Source: Primulina eburnea
Lineage: Eukaryota; Streptophyta; Magnoliopsida; Lamiales; Gesneriaceae
Assembly (NCBI RefSeq): GCF_022965805.1
Contig: NW_027331299.1
Span: 1-64,000 of the forward strand
DNA: 64,000 nt
Direction of reading: 5' to 3'
How positions within the stretch are numbered: position 1 is the first letter of the stretch; the number at the start of each line of letters is the position of its first letter. Under the pieces are notes generated by a model that searched no databases, was not told the origin of the DNA, and saw only the letters and a program-made list of their open reading frames with translations. Position numbers and translations under genes: made by a program. This document shows positions 1 to 10,598 of this stretch, one piece after another.

Positions 1-323
1 TGTGCATGACAACAGGTGGGGCAGGATCAGGGTCAAGAAGATGATGAGAGAAGACGAGTTTAGCGTGGTGATTCCGGACTTGGATAGATTTGGTTTTATT
101 ACTAGAACTTTAGTAGTTGAACCTTAGATTAATTGAAAATACTGTTGTACATTATTGTACCTTTATACTGAAATGTAGTGTTATACAGATATGTAAATTA
201 TTTAGATTCCATTACCTTCCGCATTTACATTTTAAAAAGAAAAATTTTTAGACCCTGTTTATCAGAACTGATAATTAAATCCCAACGATGATTAAGAAGA
301 TGATTAGCGTCCGGGTCCTCACA
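1..323 (+). repeat. 3' end of a Tekay/Del-like gypsy LTR (element B family), truncated by the window edge
   Basis: The stretch closely matches the last ~315 bases of the element B LTR (6354-6668). Both have the GACAACAG hairpin arm (here 8-15), the 'AGCGTGGTGATTCCGGACTT' block and an end at 'GTCC(T/C)CACA'. No primer-binding site follows 323. Instead a minus-strand copia gag begins, so this is a 3' or solo LTR inserted into copia gag. The left part is outside the window, so no target duplication can be checked. Confidence 0.85.
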
Positions 324-853
324 ATTAAAATTTTTACTTCAATGTAGAACATACCATTTCCAGAACCTTTCTTGGGAAGACATTCTCTGCAGTTACGCCT
401 CCAATGTCCAGGATTCTTGCAGTGATGACAAATATCAACAGTCTTGTCTGCCTTGACTGGTGTGGCTGCCACAACGGGACTCGGAGCTAGCCTCTTCAAG
501 GGCACGTTCTTCTTGGGACATTGGAAAGAACGCTTCTTTCCCTTCCCACGTGGATCATTCTTCGTACCAGATGAAGAACCCACATAAAGAACCGACTTCT
601 CATCATTCATAGAAGCCTGCATATAACACTTGGCTTTCAAGTCATGGTCACACCATTCCTTGTAAGTCTGCAATTCCTCAGGAGTGCAATCAGTCGGAGC
701 CTCAACAGGGGGCGACTTAGTAAGTGTATATGCTATCCTTTCCGAATTCAAGACGATTTTCAGATTTCTTAGCCAATTGAGGTAATTAGGTCCGGTTAAT
801 ACGTGTTTTTCGAATATTACAGATAGAGGATTGTGAATCGAAGACATTGCCAA
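324..853 (-). pseudogene. gag: Ty1/copia gag fragment, internally deleted
   Basis: Reading leftward from the ATG at 853, the protein has the copia gag N-terminus (a TGPNYLNWLRNLKIVL-type stretch) and a CX2CX4HX4C zinc knuckle (CHHCKNPGHWRRNC, encoded at 389-430). It ends in the GMFYIEV motif that normally leads into protease. The N-terminal domain runs straight into a basic linker after about 85 residues, so most of the central gag domain is missing. At 324 the frame is cut by the inserted gypsy LTR. Gag would package element RNA into virus-like particles; this copy cannot be functional. Family assignment is from motifs; the deletion is inferred from family length. Confidence 0.8.
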
Positions 854-910
854 AAAGTATTGAAGAGTAAAACAGATAAATGTTGATGACTATTTTAATT
901 AGCGAATTAT

Positions 911-1215
911 GATCCCGAATAATATCAGCCAATCACAATTCCTGAAAGGTAGTTTCCAATTGCATCTCCATGCAACCCTCTACGTAAACTTTTGTCTCAC
1001 GCTTGATTAGGACCCAATAATATGACATCGTTCATCTTCACGTGTCAAGCCTTAGCCATCGATGTTGAACCTTAATGGACGGTCGCCATGAGTTCCCTCA
1101 ATAATATGAGCCGAAATCATTGGAGTTCCACGTAGTTCACATCACCATGTCAATTGATGTCACAGCTTTCCGGCACCCAGGGCCCCCCCAATAATATGAG
1201 CCGAGAGCACGGGTA
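911..1215. repeat. Diverged ~90-bp tandem repeat with an AATAATAT core
   Basis: Four copies of a '(C)CCAATAATATGAGCC'-like core occur near 916, 1014, 1099 and 1188, spaced about 98, 85 and 89 bases. The sequence between the cores is poorly conserved. Function unknown. Confidence 0.55.
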
Positions 1216-2369
1216 GCGTTCATCATGCACCTATTGTCGATGGAAAACATGGAAATTATAAACAAATTTATAATTCCCCTTTTCGGGTATAGTTCGAGAC
1301 TAGTATTTGCGATGTGAGTACCATGTTTCATGCATATATTATAAACAGCAGACAAACAAGGATGATCAATCGCCCCAATACTAATGGCCCGTGCGAGCTA
1401 AACACGGGCCTAGGTCTAATCCTAGGGAAATGCATGGGATGCAAATGCAACTATTACATTAGCTTCCAATATTTACATGTCTTCGATCTTCATAATCATC
1501 ATGGCCACCATCTTCCAATCTTGATCATCCACTATACTAATATTTACAAATAAATATCCATGGCAAATAGGGATACATCTCATGGGGGGTGGGAACGGGC
1601 CATAAACCAAGCCCACTTTATAAATTGATAATTATTACAATCATTCAACACAAAATATCCTAGCATACACCTAGCAAATTGGGCTTGGGCTTCTGATCAT
1701 CCTTCATGCACAATATCACATATCATACACCATCAATTAATTATCACAATAATTAATTGATCCAATATTATATATCTTGATCCAATCACTAACCGTCACG
1801 ATTATAAACTAAATTAACAAAGTATACAAACACCTTTGTCTACTTTCTAATTAATTTATTTATAACCGAATTTTTCGCAAATCACAATTTACTATAAATA
1901 ATTAAAGTCCAACTTCAATTATTTATGTCATGAGAAAATATTTGCAACTTTTGTAAATTTAAACTTAAGGGCTCAAAAAATTCATTTTTCACCAAAAACA
2001 TTTTGGCCCATTTAAATTTCACAAATCTGTTAGTCATCCAATGGCCCAACAACTCAAGTCTCATGACACTTTGATATTTCAAAACATCTTTTGAAAACTT
2101 TAGTCGTCATCGCCGTCGTCGGAGCTCCGTCGTCGGATTCCGGCCAACTTACAATTTTTTTTTTATTATTATTAAAAAACTAGGGGCTGTTCGGGCTGCC
2201 CCTCGAGCTGCCCTTGCTGCCCTCTGGCAGCCCAAGCTGCCCAAAATGGGCAGCAGCTTGCTGCCGAGATTTCCCCCAAAAACCGGCCTTGATTTGTTGC
2301 AAAATTACATTTCATGCGGTTAGAAAATGACCTCAATATAATATCATGTATATGCTACAAAAACTAGTA

Positions 2370-2388
2370 CCTTTAGCTCTTGATACCT
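2370..2388 (-). other. Primer-binding-site-like sequence of the copia element
   Basis: On the minus strand this reads AGGTATCAAGAGCTAAAGG, close to the initiator-tRNA-Met complement TGGTATCAGAGC. It lies 22 bases beyond the proposed LTR edge at 2411, which is a wider gap than usual, so the call is tentative. Confidence 0.4.
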
Positions 2389-2410
2389 CTTGAAAGGGAT
2401 CGATTTTAGG

Positions 2411-3720
2411 TGCTCAAATGCGCAACGGAAATAACAAAATTTTCAATTTTTAAAGGAAAAATTCGAGTACCTCAATACTAGTGTGTAGCAAATAAAAAAC
2501 TCCAAAATGACGTTCATAGTGTGTTTAGAAATATACCTTTCAATCTTTCAAGATTGATGATGGCTCCAACTAAGGTGTAAACACCTTAGCTCTTGAATGG
2601 CAAGAAGATCTACAAGCCTCCTCTTTTTTTTCAAAATTAGGCCCACCACCAACTAGCTAGACCCCTCTTATTTTGCACTAAAAAAATAAGAGGATTTTTC
2701 AAGGAGAATTAAGTGTTTTTCTTCAACGATTGAATAACAAAAATGGAGAGAAAAATGAAGGAGAGAGCCCCCAAATTTTCGGCGAAGGCATGCCAGAATG
2801 AGGGAGGGATTGCTTGTCTAGGTTGTGGGAAAAGTTAAAACACCGTTTAGCATGCCAAGGTTTGGAGATACAAAAAGTTGTCTCCCAACCTTTCACCTCC
2901 CATGCATGGAAATCTATTTGATTTTTAACAATTAAAAATTCATGGACTTAATTTAATTATCTCAAACAAATTTGAGACTAATTAAACATCACTTGAATTT
3001 ACTCAAGACACTAGTTAAATAATTATTTTACTATTGAGCTCTACAAAACCCAATATGATTTAATTAATTCAACACTTGAATTAATTTAATTATTTGGACT
3101 CTACTAGGCCCACTAGTGTATAATTAATTCAACACTTGAATTAATTTAATTTAGTTCATAATAATGTTTATGAAAATCACAATTTTCAAATACATTATTT
3201 ATTTGGCCAACTTTTAATTTAGAAACACTTCCTCAAATTAAAAGTTACATTCTCCTCATAGAAGTCAAACTTCTATTTTTCCTTACACTTATAAACCCCT
3301 TTATAAGCCGTTCAACACATTGAACTAATTTACTTCTCAACGGGATCTAGAAAGCTAGTACTTGTGTGGCCCACAATGGTTCATTGATACAACTAACCGT
3401 GGGTTCACATCTCCATGTGATTCGGACTAAACATGTCCTTATACGAGCATACCCCAATTGCTCCATTCTTACTTATCAACTCCTTGATAACAAGAACGTC
3501 ATAACTCAAGTCTGATAGTACCCAACCAATCATGTTAAACGTCTAGCAGCATCGCTTACATGATTCCCTAGGTATCAAATGAATGTGCCTGTAAGAACCA
3601 TTCAATTATGGTTAGGGTACAGCACGGTCCCTTCAACTCATATATCCCGACCAATTCGACAACCATTGGTTTATCGAGAGTTGTCAATGAATCGATACTA
3701 TGTGCCATGTCGTAGTTGCA
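2411..3720 (-). repeat. Ty1/copia LTR (5' LTR of the minus-strand element)
   Basis: On the minus strand the segment begins TGCAACTACG at 3720 and ends CATTTGAGCA at 2411, giving the TG...CA termini of LTRs, length 1,310 bp. The right edge interrupts a gypsy reverse-transcriptase frame exactly after the IDD motif, which fixes that boundary. It is AT-rich and non-coding. Inside it a 30-bp segment is repeated at 3061-3090 and 3121-3150. The left boundary is less certain than the right. The outer 3' LTR is not in the window. Confidence 0.6.
3061..3150. repeat. Two copies of an AT-rich inverted repeat
   Basis: A 30-base unit occurs at 3061-3090 and again at 3121-3150, a 60-base period. Each contains AATTAATTCAA, a 3-base spacer and TTGAATTAATT, an 11-bp inverted repeat. 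It lies within the copia LTR. Confidence 0.75.
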
Positions 3721-4592
3721 TCGACGGTGTATATAAGGATGTCGTCAATGAATACTATGACGAATTGATCGAGGAACGGTTGAAATACTCGGTTCATGAG
3801 ATCCATGAAAATTGTTGGAGCATTCGTCAGTCCAAACGGTATTACTAAGAAATCGTAATGCCCATACCTGGTTCGGAAGGCTGTTTTGTGAACATCTGCA
3901 TCCTTCACCTTCAGCTGGTGATACCCTGATCGAAGATCTATCTTACAGAACACTTTAGCTCCCTGCAACTGATCAAACAAGTCTTCGATCCTAGGGAGTG
4001 GGTACTTATTCTTAATCGTCATCTTGTTCAATTCTCGATAACCAATGCAAAGTCTCATACTCCCATCCTTCTTTTTCACAAAGAATACTGGCGCGCCCCA
4101 CGGTGAGAAGCTAAGGCAGATGAATTCCTTGTCGAGAAGCTCCTGAATTTGCTGCTTAAGCTCTAACATCTCAGTTGGAGCTAATCGGTACGGTGCCTTA
4201 GAGATTGGCACTGTGCCTGGCATGAGATCAATGGTAAACTCCACCTCTCTCTGGTGGAAGACCTGAAACATCGTCTGGGAAGACGTCTGAGTATTCACTG
4301 ACTACTGGCATGTCAGATAAAAATGGAGTTGGCACATCAGGCGCTGAAATAATACTGGCCAAGAAGGCCTGACACCCCTTAGAAATCAGCCTCCTCGCCT
4401 GCATGCACGAAATCATGCGAGGGAAGCTTCTCCATCTGTCTGGCTCAAATAGAAACTGTTCCATGCCCAACGGCCTAACAAATACTGATCTTTTCTGGAA
4501 GTCAATCAGGACCTTGTTCTTTGTCAGCCAATCCATTCCCAAAATAATTTCGAACTCTGGCATCGGCAGTAGAATCAAATCTGCATACACTA
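3721..4592 (-). pseudogene. pol: Ty3/gypsy pol fragment (end of protease to reverse transcriptase), element A
   Basis: Reading leftward from 4590, the frame encodes the end of a retropepsin-like protease (the ILGMDWL motif), a linker, then reverse transcriptase with [29 protein letters not shown] and FIDDILIY. The DD codons are at 3741-3746. The reading frame breaks near 4250, where about one base is missing after the LPPER codons, so protease and RT lie in different frames. The usual CIDYR motif reads CIGYR. The left end is cut by the copia LTR at 3720 and the right end by the element B LTR at 4593. It is an old defective copy of the gypsy type related to the Tekay/Del elements B and D; no complete enzyme can be made. 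Confidence 0.85.
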
Positions 4593-4752
4593 TGTAATGC
4601 CCAGAAATTATAAGAAATGATCAGACAAGATTATTAATCCTCATTAACGGGAGACTCAGAAGATATGAGAATGCATGACATGCAATGAGGGAAGAAAGAT
4701 TTGAGAACCAGGTGTTGCATGATCAGAAAACTAGAATTTAGAAGTTTGCACA

Positions 4753-4960
4753 ACCGCACCCGCGGTGCTAGCATGACCGCCCCCGCGGTGCATGTGCAGA
4801 AAATGGAGTGCAAATCCCGTAGCCACACCGCACCCGCGGTATTAGCGAGAGCGCACCCGCGGTAAGGTTAACACCGCACCCGCGGTCTTTGCTTCGAACA
4901 CTTTGGATATAGATCACCGCTTGAGCGCACCCGCGCTCCTAGCACTACCGCACCCGCGGT
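4753..4960. repeat. Array of seven GC-rich palindromic motifs in the B 5' LTR
   Basis: The motif ACCGCACCCGCGGT and close variants occur seven times, the first at 4753-4766 and the last at 4947-4960. Spacers are irregular, 9 to about 40 bases, and differ in sequence while the motif is held. Two copies carry GCGC in place of ACCGC at the left. The array ends about 50 bases before the TATA stretch, in the position of a U3 upstream control region. Confidence 0.85.
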
Positions 4961-5009
4961 CATGCGTGTAGCATGAAAAATGATGCCACGTTTCAGACTT
5001 CGCATGCAA

Positions 5010-5019
5010 TATATATATA
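5010..5019 (+). promoter_or_regulatory. TATA box candidate of the B 5' LTR
   Basis: TATATATATA follows CATGCAA. Equivalent TATA stretches sit at the same place relative to the palindrome arrays in elements D and E, which supports a role in LTR transcription. Confidence 0.6.
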
Positions 5020-6334
5020 GATGTTTGACACGTTTTCCCTCAGAATTTCAGAAAAAGAGGTCGAGATTTTGATATAAAATCCTTACGCCTTTTTGATTGG
5101 CGATTGTGGAAGATCCGTCTATCAGAATTCGAATCCGAAAGTAGTATCGTTCTCCTCGTACTACGAGCTATACAAGGAAGTAAGTTTTGTTACGTTTTGA
5201 GATGTTTTGAAAATATGATTTTGCTAGAATTGCATGTGATTCAGATATGGTGTTTCTACTACCGTAGATACCGTATAATTGAAGTCAGATTAAAGAACAG
5301 ACTATGTCTGTAATTGTTATGATTTTTTGAAAGATAGTGAATGAGATTCTATATTAGAATTGTGTTAATATTCAGAGTATGATTGTATTGACACCGATTA
5401 TGAGTTTCAGTATTATATTTGTGATGTTCAGATTGACGGGGTTATTCAGATTGTATTGTTATGCCGTCAAAACATCAGTTGATTTAGATTGATCAGATTC
5501 AGATATGAGTTCGATTAGATTGTGATATTATTGATATGACTCAGATTGTATCTTGTTCAGATATTGATCAGATTGTATACTGATTTGAGTATTGATCAGA
5601 ACAGATTGTGAATTGAGTTATTTACTGATACAGCGTATTCGATATTGTCTTTTCAGATTGATATGGACAGAGTTGAATACAGATCATCATCTTCGTCAGA
5701 CCGGGACGACCAAGGTATAATTCATGTGATATTCGGGAAGAAACAACTCAATCGAGATCATCCTTGAGTTGCCCAATAAATCACATACTATATTCTTGTT
5801 TATGTTTTATCTTATTATGCTTGGTTTACAGATTTTGTATTCATGCATTAAGATAGGAAAGTCTGCGAGATCATCCAGACTTCTAGATATTCGGCGATAT
5901 CACAGCTTAGGAGAAGATCACCGCCCCTATTGTAGACGTGGATACAGATCAGGCCAAAGTCTAGGAATAAGACGTACAACACCTCGATTGGGAGGGTAGG
6001 TGACAGACAGTGACGTCTTATTCACAACGGGATCCCTAGAGTTATAGATCGAGTCAAGTCTAGACATGATTTGATTAGAACTGCATGCTTATATGGATGT
6101 GGCTCCTAGATCATGAGACCCATCATTACTGCTTTCAGTTGGGTTAGCATGTTTTATGATTAAGATTGTTTATATGCATGTTTATCTGAATTGAGTTGCA
6201 TGCTTATTTGATTAATTTCATAGACTATGAAATAGATTGTTTCTATACATGATAGCATGTTTTATGATGTAGTTTGTTTATATACATGCTTACCATGTTT
6301 TATACTGGGATTTATTCTCACCGGAGTTATCCGG

Positions 6335-6369
6335 CTGTTGTCTTGTTTTGTATGTGTGCATGACAACAG
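6335..6369 (+). other. Conserved hairpin in the B LTR
   Basis: CTGTTGTC (6335-6342) pairs with GACAACAG (6362-6369) across a 19-base loop. The same stem occurs in the D LTRs, and in E with a compensatory change. It is preceded by a CCGG...CCGG mini-repeat. Role unknown; packaging, dimerisation or 3'-end formation are possible. Confidence 0.6.
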
Positions 6370-6673
6370 GTGGGGCTGGATCAGGGTCGAGATGACGATG
6401 AGAGAAGACGAGTTAGCGTGGTGATTCCGGACTTGTAGCAGATTTGGTTTATTACTTGAATTTAGTAATTGAACCTTAGATTTAGGTTGTACAGTATTGT
6501 ACTTTTCTACTGAATTGTAGTTTTTATACAGAAATGTATATTGTTTAGATTACATTACCTTCCGCAGTTGCATTTTAAAAAGAAAATTTTTTAGACCATG
6601 TCTTATCTTAATTGATAATTAAATCCCAAGGATGATTAATAAAACAGATCAGCGTCCGGGTCCCCACAACAGG

Positions 6674-6687
6674 TGGTATCAGAGCCA
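6674..6687 (+). other. Primer-binding site of element B (initiator tRNA-Met)
   Basis: TGGTATCAGAGCCA, the standard plant complement of the 3' end of initiator methionine tRNA, lies 5 bases after the LTR end. Confidence 0.9.
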
Positions 6688-7037
6688 GGTAGTTCCTTTA
6701 GTGATAGATCTTTTAGAGATAGATCCTTTAGATTGAGATAGTAAGAACTGATAGATCTTTTAGACTGACTTAGATTGAGATAGAAGAGATGAGCGGGGTA
6801 GATTGAATTTTCTTTCCTTGCATGTGTGCTAGCATGAGATTGATTATAATGTTGATTGACATTGTGTGCTAGCATGATTTATTGCTTTCCCTATTACATT
6901 TTGTTTGTTATCTGAGTTGATTACAGCATGTAATTACTAAGCCTGAATCAGAACCGAGTCTGAATCAGAGGTATATGATCAGAGGAGGGCTGAGACAGAT
7001 TATACAGACTGTATATTGAATTGTTTGATATTCAGAT

Positions 7038-7991
7038 ATACCGCCTCGGATATTTCCAGAAAGGGGTAGTACTTCGTCAGAACAGAGAGATGCATCAGAA
7101 GCTCAGCTAGAAGAAAAGATGAAAGAATTTGAATTATTACAGCCGCCGATTTTGAGTGGTACCGAGACATCTGAAGACTGTCAGAACTGGTTTGATGATA
7201 TAGAAATCTTGTTTGATTTACTTGATTGTACAGATGAACAGAGGGTTAAAATGGTGCCTTATCAGTTACGAGAAGCCGCCAGGAATTGGTGGATTACCAG
7301 TAGAAGAATGTGGGAACATAGAGGTACAGTGATTTCGTGGGAAATATTCAGAACTGAATTCTATCGACGATTCTTCTCAGTCTCGTACCGAGAGGACAAG
7401 AAAGCAGAGTTTGAGAATTTGAGCCAAGGGCAGTTGAATATTGATGAATATACCGCCAAATTCACTACTCTACTGCACTTTGCTCCTCAGATAGCTGGAA
7501 ATGATGAAGCTATAGTGAATCAATTCATCAGAGGGTTGAATTCAGAGGTAGTTGCATTTATGAATTTGCAACGACCTTATCATTTTGCTGATATCTTGAG
7601 TAGAGAAAAGAGAGCGGAGATGAGTCTGATTAGACAATTGACCAGGTTGTGTGTGAAGCCACCTCAGACACAACAGTCCCCTCTTCGAATTGAGCGTGGC
7701 AGCACGAGTGGAAAGCAAGATTTGCTGAAAGTTCAAAAGAAGCCATTCAAGAAGTTGGGAAGTGGTTCCTCTAGCTCGAGTGGTTCTAGCTCAAGTTATA
7801 TTGGAGTGTATTGTAGCACTTGCGGAGGAAGACATCCCACGGAGCTATGCCAGGGAGTTACTGGTAGTTGTCTTATCTGTCGACAGCCGGGGCACTTTGC
7901 TAGAGTTTGTCCTCAGAGAGGTTCCCGAAGATTTCAGGGAGCAGGACCATCTGGATATGGTGATCGAAGAACAGCCCCAGGAGACACTTGA
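7038..7991 (+). pseudogene. gag: Gag of element B, start codon lost
   Basis: The frame is open from 7038 to the stop at 7991. Alignment with the D Gag start (PPRRIPE...) shows its first codon is now ATA (7038-7040), so the normal start is missing. The next in-frame ATG is at 7119, giving 290 residues. The protein has a retrotransposon gag domain in its first ~150 residues, a Ser-rich linker, a CSTCGGRH half-finger and a CX2CX4HX4C knuckle (C251, C254, H259, C264 counted from 7119). The stop at 7991 falls just after the nucleocapsid, where D Gag continues into protease. Gag coats element RNA; a shortened protein from 7119 might still be made. The open frame contrasts with the ruined pol beside it. 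Confidence 0.8.
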
Positions 7992-10584
7992 TGAGATAGT
8001 GACAGGTACTGTTACTCTATGATTATGTTTCAAATGTATTGATGTATACTAATGCATCTATTATGAGTATCTTTGAAAGAATTGCATTGATATATGCTGT
8101 ACCTGTTGAGTCTGGTTGTACTGTAATATTGATTCCTGTATTTTGGGAAAAGAAAGATAGATATCAGAGATTTCTGTGAAATATAATAAACTACAGTAAG
8201 ATAAGAATAAGATCGAGTTAGATTAAGATGTACTTGTGTTCCAGATTTGATTGCATTATTGATAATAGTATGCTAAACAAGTACAGAACTCGAGTATAAG
8301 ATTCAGACCAGAGATGGTTGATGAGTAGAGATTTCACAGTAAGGATTCTAGATTTCGAATTCCTTTGATATCTGTGTTGTCTATGACTCGATTGATACAG
8401 AAAGGAACAGATAGTATCCTTATGTATTCAGTAGATCTACTGAAATCGAGCCTAACATTGACAGATATGTCAATGATGTATGAGTTTACTGATGTTGTTA
8501 GATAAATATCAGAAAGATAGATTTCAGAATTGAATTCAGATCAGATATTTAGTGTTGTATTAGAATTCAGTACAGAATGATATTGAATGTACAGAATGAT
8601 ACAGAATGACTTAAAAGATCAGTAGAAGAGTACCGACCAGGAGTTACATCTGATTTAGTTTTTCTCTTTGGTATGTGTCAGTATATTCAGAGATGTTCTG
8701 ATGATTTTATGCTCATTGTCTCTATGAGATTTGATATAATTGCAGTATTTGATTGATCGAATGGAATACCTGAAGATTTTGTTGAATATTCAGAGAACCG
8801 TGATTATTGTATACAGAAATTAGTCAGGTATGAATCATAATTGAAACAGATTGTATTCAGAATATGTGATATCTGCAGTTTGTATACCGATTTATTTGCA
8901 CAGTTGAGACAGAAATCAGCGACTGTAAACGACACAGGTAACAGATATATCAGAATTAGCAGAAATGTCAGAAAGTCAGAATTGCTGAGTTTTACAGATT
9001 TTCTTATTCTCTTATTCTTTTATTATGTTATATCTGCTTGCATATTGTGATTGCTCTAAATCAGTATTTGAGACATCTTATATTGTTTGGGAGCATATTC
9101 TATTGCAGATGAGATATGACAGATGATTTGGGCACTGTGAAGATTGATCAGTAGTCAGAATTATCAGTATTGCCAGCAATCGTTGTTCTATGAGTTTTCT
9201 TAAACTCACTAGATCTGTATAGGCTGTTTTATCTCGAATCTGATTGATATTACTGTGGTTTACATGTATGTTTGATACAGAATAGTGTAAACAGTTGAGA
9301 GTTGCAACAGTTCAGAAATGTGATCAGAATGCTCAGAATTGTATTTCGATAATCAGAACAGAGTTTCGATTAGGGAAACCGATATGTGATTTGTGTTTGT
9401 ATAAGATTGATTATCTTGTGATATCAGAATGTTTCAGAATTGTATAACAGATTTGATATTTATAATCAGAACCGAATACCAGGTAGGTATTTCTTCTTTA
9501 TTTTATATTATTAACTGATTGTTTATACCGAATAGTTCGAATCAGATATCACAAATGGTGTCAGATATGCACAGTGATGGATTCAGTTTTCATTCGGATA
9601 ACAGATAGTTGTAATATAAACAGATTAGATCATTTATGACAGAAATTGTACAGAAATATTGGCAGAAATTGTATTGATAGGTCTGAATTGCTAACAGAAG
9701 AAAACAGAAAGATAGAAATCAGAAGATTTGTTACAGAATATGTATATTTCTGAATAGAAATGAGAGTACATTTCTATGGTTTTCGTAATGACATTACAGC
9801 CATTTTCTTTAGATTTTGATATGATATGATTATGATTGACAGATTTCTCAATCTATATCTATCAGTTTGTACCAGATTACGTACAAACAGAACTAGATGA
9901 CATAGATCGATGTCAAAGAAATAATCAGATGGATTAGAATATTGAATTAGATGATATCAGATTGTGATTTTGATGGAGTTGTACTTAGGATAGACTCTAT
10001 CATAAGCTCTCTTGTACATATTTATTACCGATTGACAGGTAGTCAGAGACATTGACAGACAGTCAGAATGTACTAACCAGATATTGGAAGATATCCAGAG
10101 AGTGGTAGTGCTGGATGCTAGCACTAGTTGACATAAAGTTTTGTTACCTTATGGGTGATTGTGTGGTGATAGCTATCAAAGAGTACTGAGATAGTTACAG
10201 ATGACACCTTGTACGGTAAGTGCTACAGAGTCCGTATAAAGAAGATTCAGACAGGAATAAAGATAGCTCAGAAATGACAGATTTAATAAACAAACATCAG
10301 ATGATGATGTTTGGTATTGAGAGTGGAAGATTGAATATATCCTTGATTGGGATAAACAGGTTGTACAATGACTGTTAGTATTGTTTTATTGAACGGTGAC
10401 TGGTTTATACAGATGTTGTATAACCAATATGATAAGATTGAGTTAGAGGTATTATGATGTTATACTTCATGAATTCGTATTCCAGATGGGGATCAGGGAT
10501 TTGAGTTCGAGTTGAACTCTAGTATACATTTCTTCTCGTACAGCTGAATTGCTTACTTGAGAGTTCGAGGACGAACTCAGATCT
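7992..10584 (+). pseudogene. pol: Degenerate pol of element B
   Basis: No long frame survives, but patches remain collinear with element D pol. 8224-8510 matches the protease-to-RT linker (for example the 'TCCTTTGATATCTG' and 'GTAGATCTACTGAA' blocks). Around 9830-9930 resembles the integrase core, and 10105-10125 matches integrase at D 35617-35645. Stops, small deletions and large losses occur throughout. The segment ends at the polypurine tract. It cannot encode protease, RT or integrase, so movement would need enzymes from another element. Confidence 0.75.
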
Positions 10585-10598
10585 AAGAGTGGGAGAAA
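10585..10598 (+). other. Polypurine tract of element B
   Basis: AAGAGTGGGAGAAA lies immediately before the TG of the 3' LTR. One T interrupts the purine run. It would prime plus-strand DNA synthesis. Confidence 0.8.

Larger units (their letters stand above)
854..2410 (-). other. Long non-coding leader of the minus-strand copia element
   Basis: No convincing coding region is present. The stretch lies between the gag start at 853 and the proposed LTR at 2411, so by position it is the 5' leader. It holds a diverged tandem repeat (911-1215), a GCTGCC/GGCAGC-rich patch near 2187-2265 and otherwise AT-rich DNA. At about 1.5 kb it is long for a copia leader, so it could include another unrecognised insertion. 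Confidence 0.45.
4593..6668 (+). repeat. 5' LTR of element B (2,076 bp)
   Basis: Begins TGTAATGCCC and ends GGTCCCCACA, directly before ACAGG and the primer-binding site. From left to right it holds a GC-rich palindrome array (4753-4960), a TATA stretch (5010-5019), long AT-rich sequence and the conserved CTGTTGTC/GACAACAG hairpin (6335-6369). The same TGTAATGCCC start is found in elements D and E. Confidence 0.9.

Noticed and set aside
1137..1553. Small open frames in the copia leader
   Set aside because: Short, no motifs, AT-rich repeat context.
3579..3848. Plus-strand 89-codon frame spanning the copia LTR and gypsy RT
   Set aside because: It crosses the joint of two elements and is antisense to RT.
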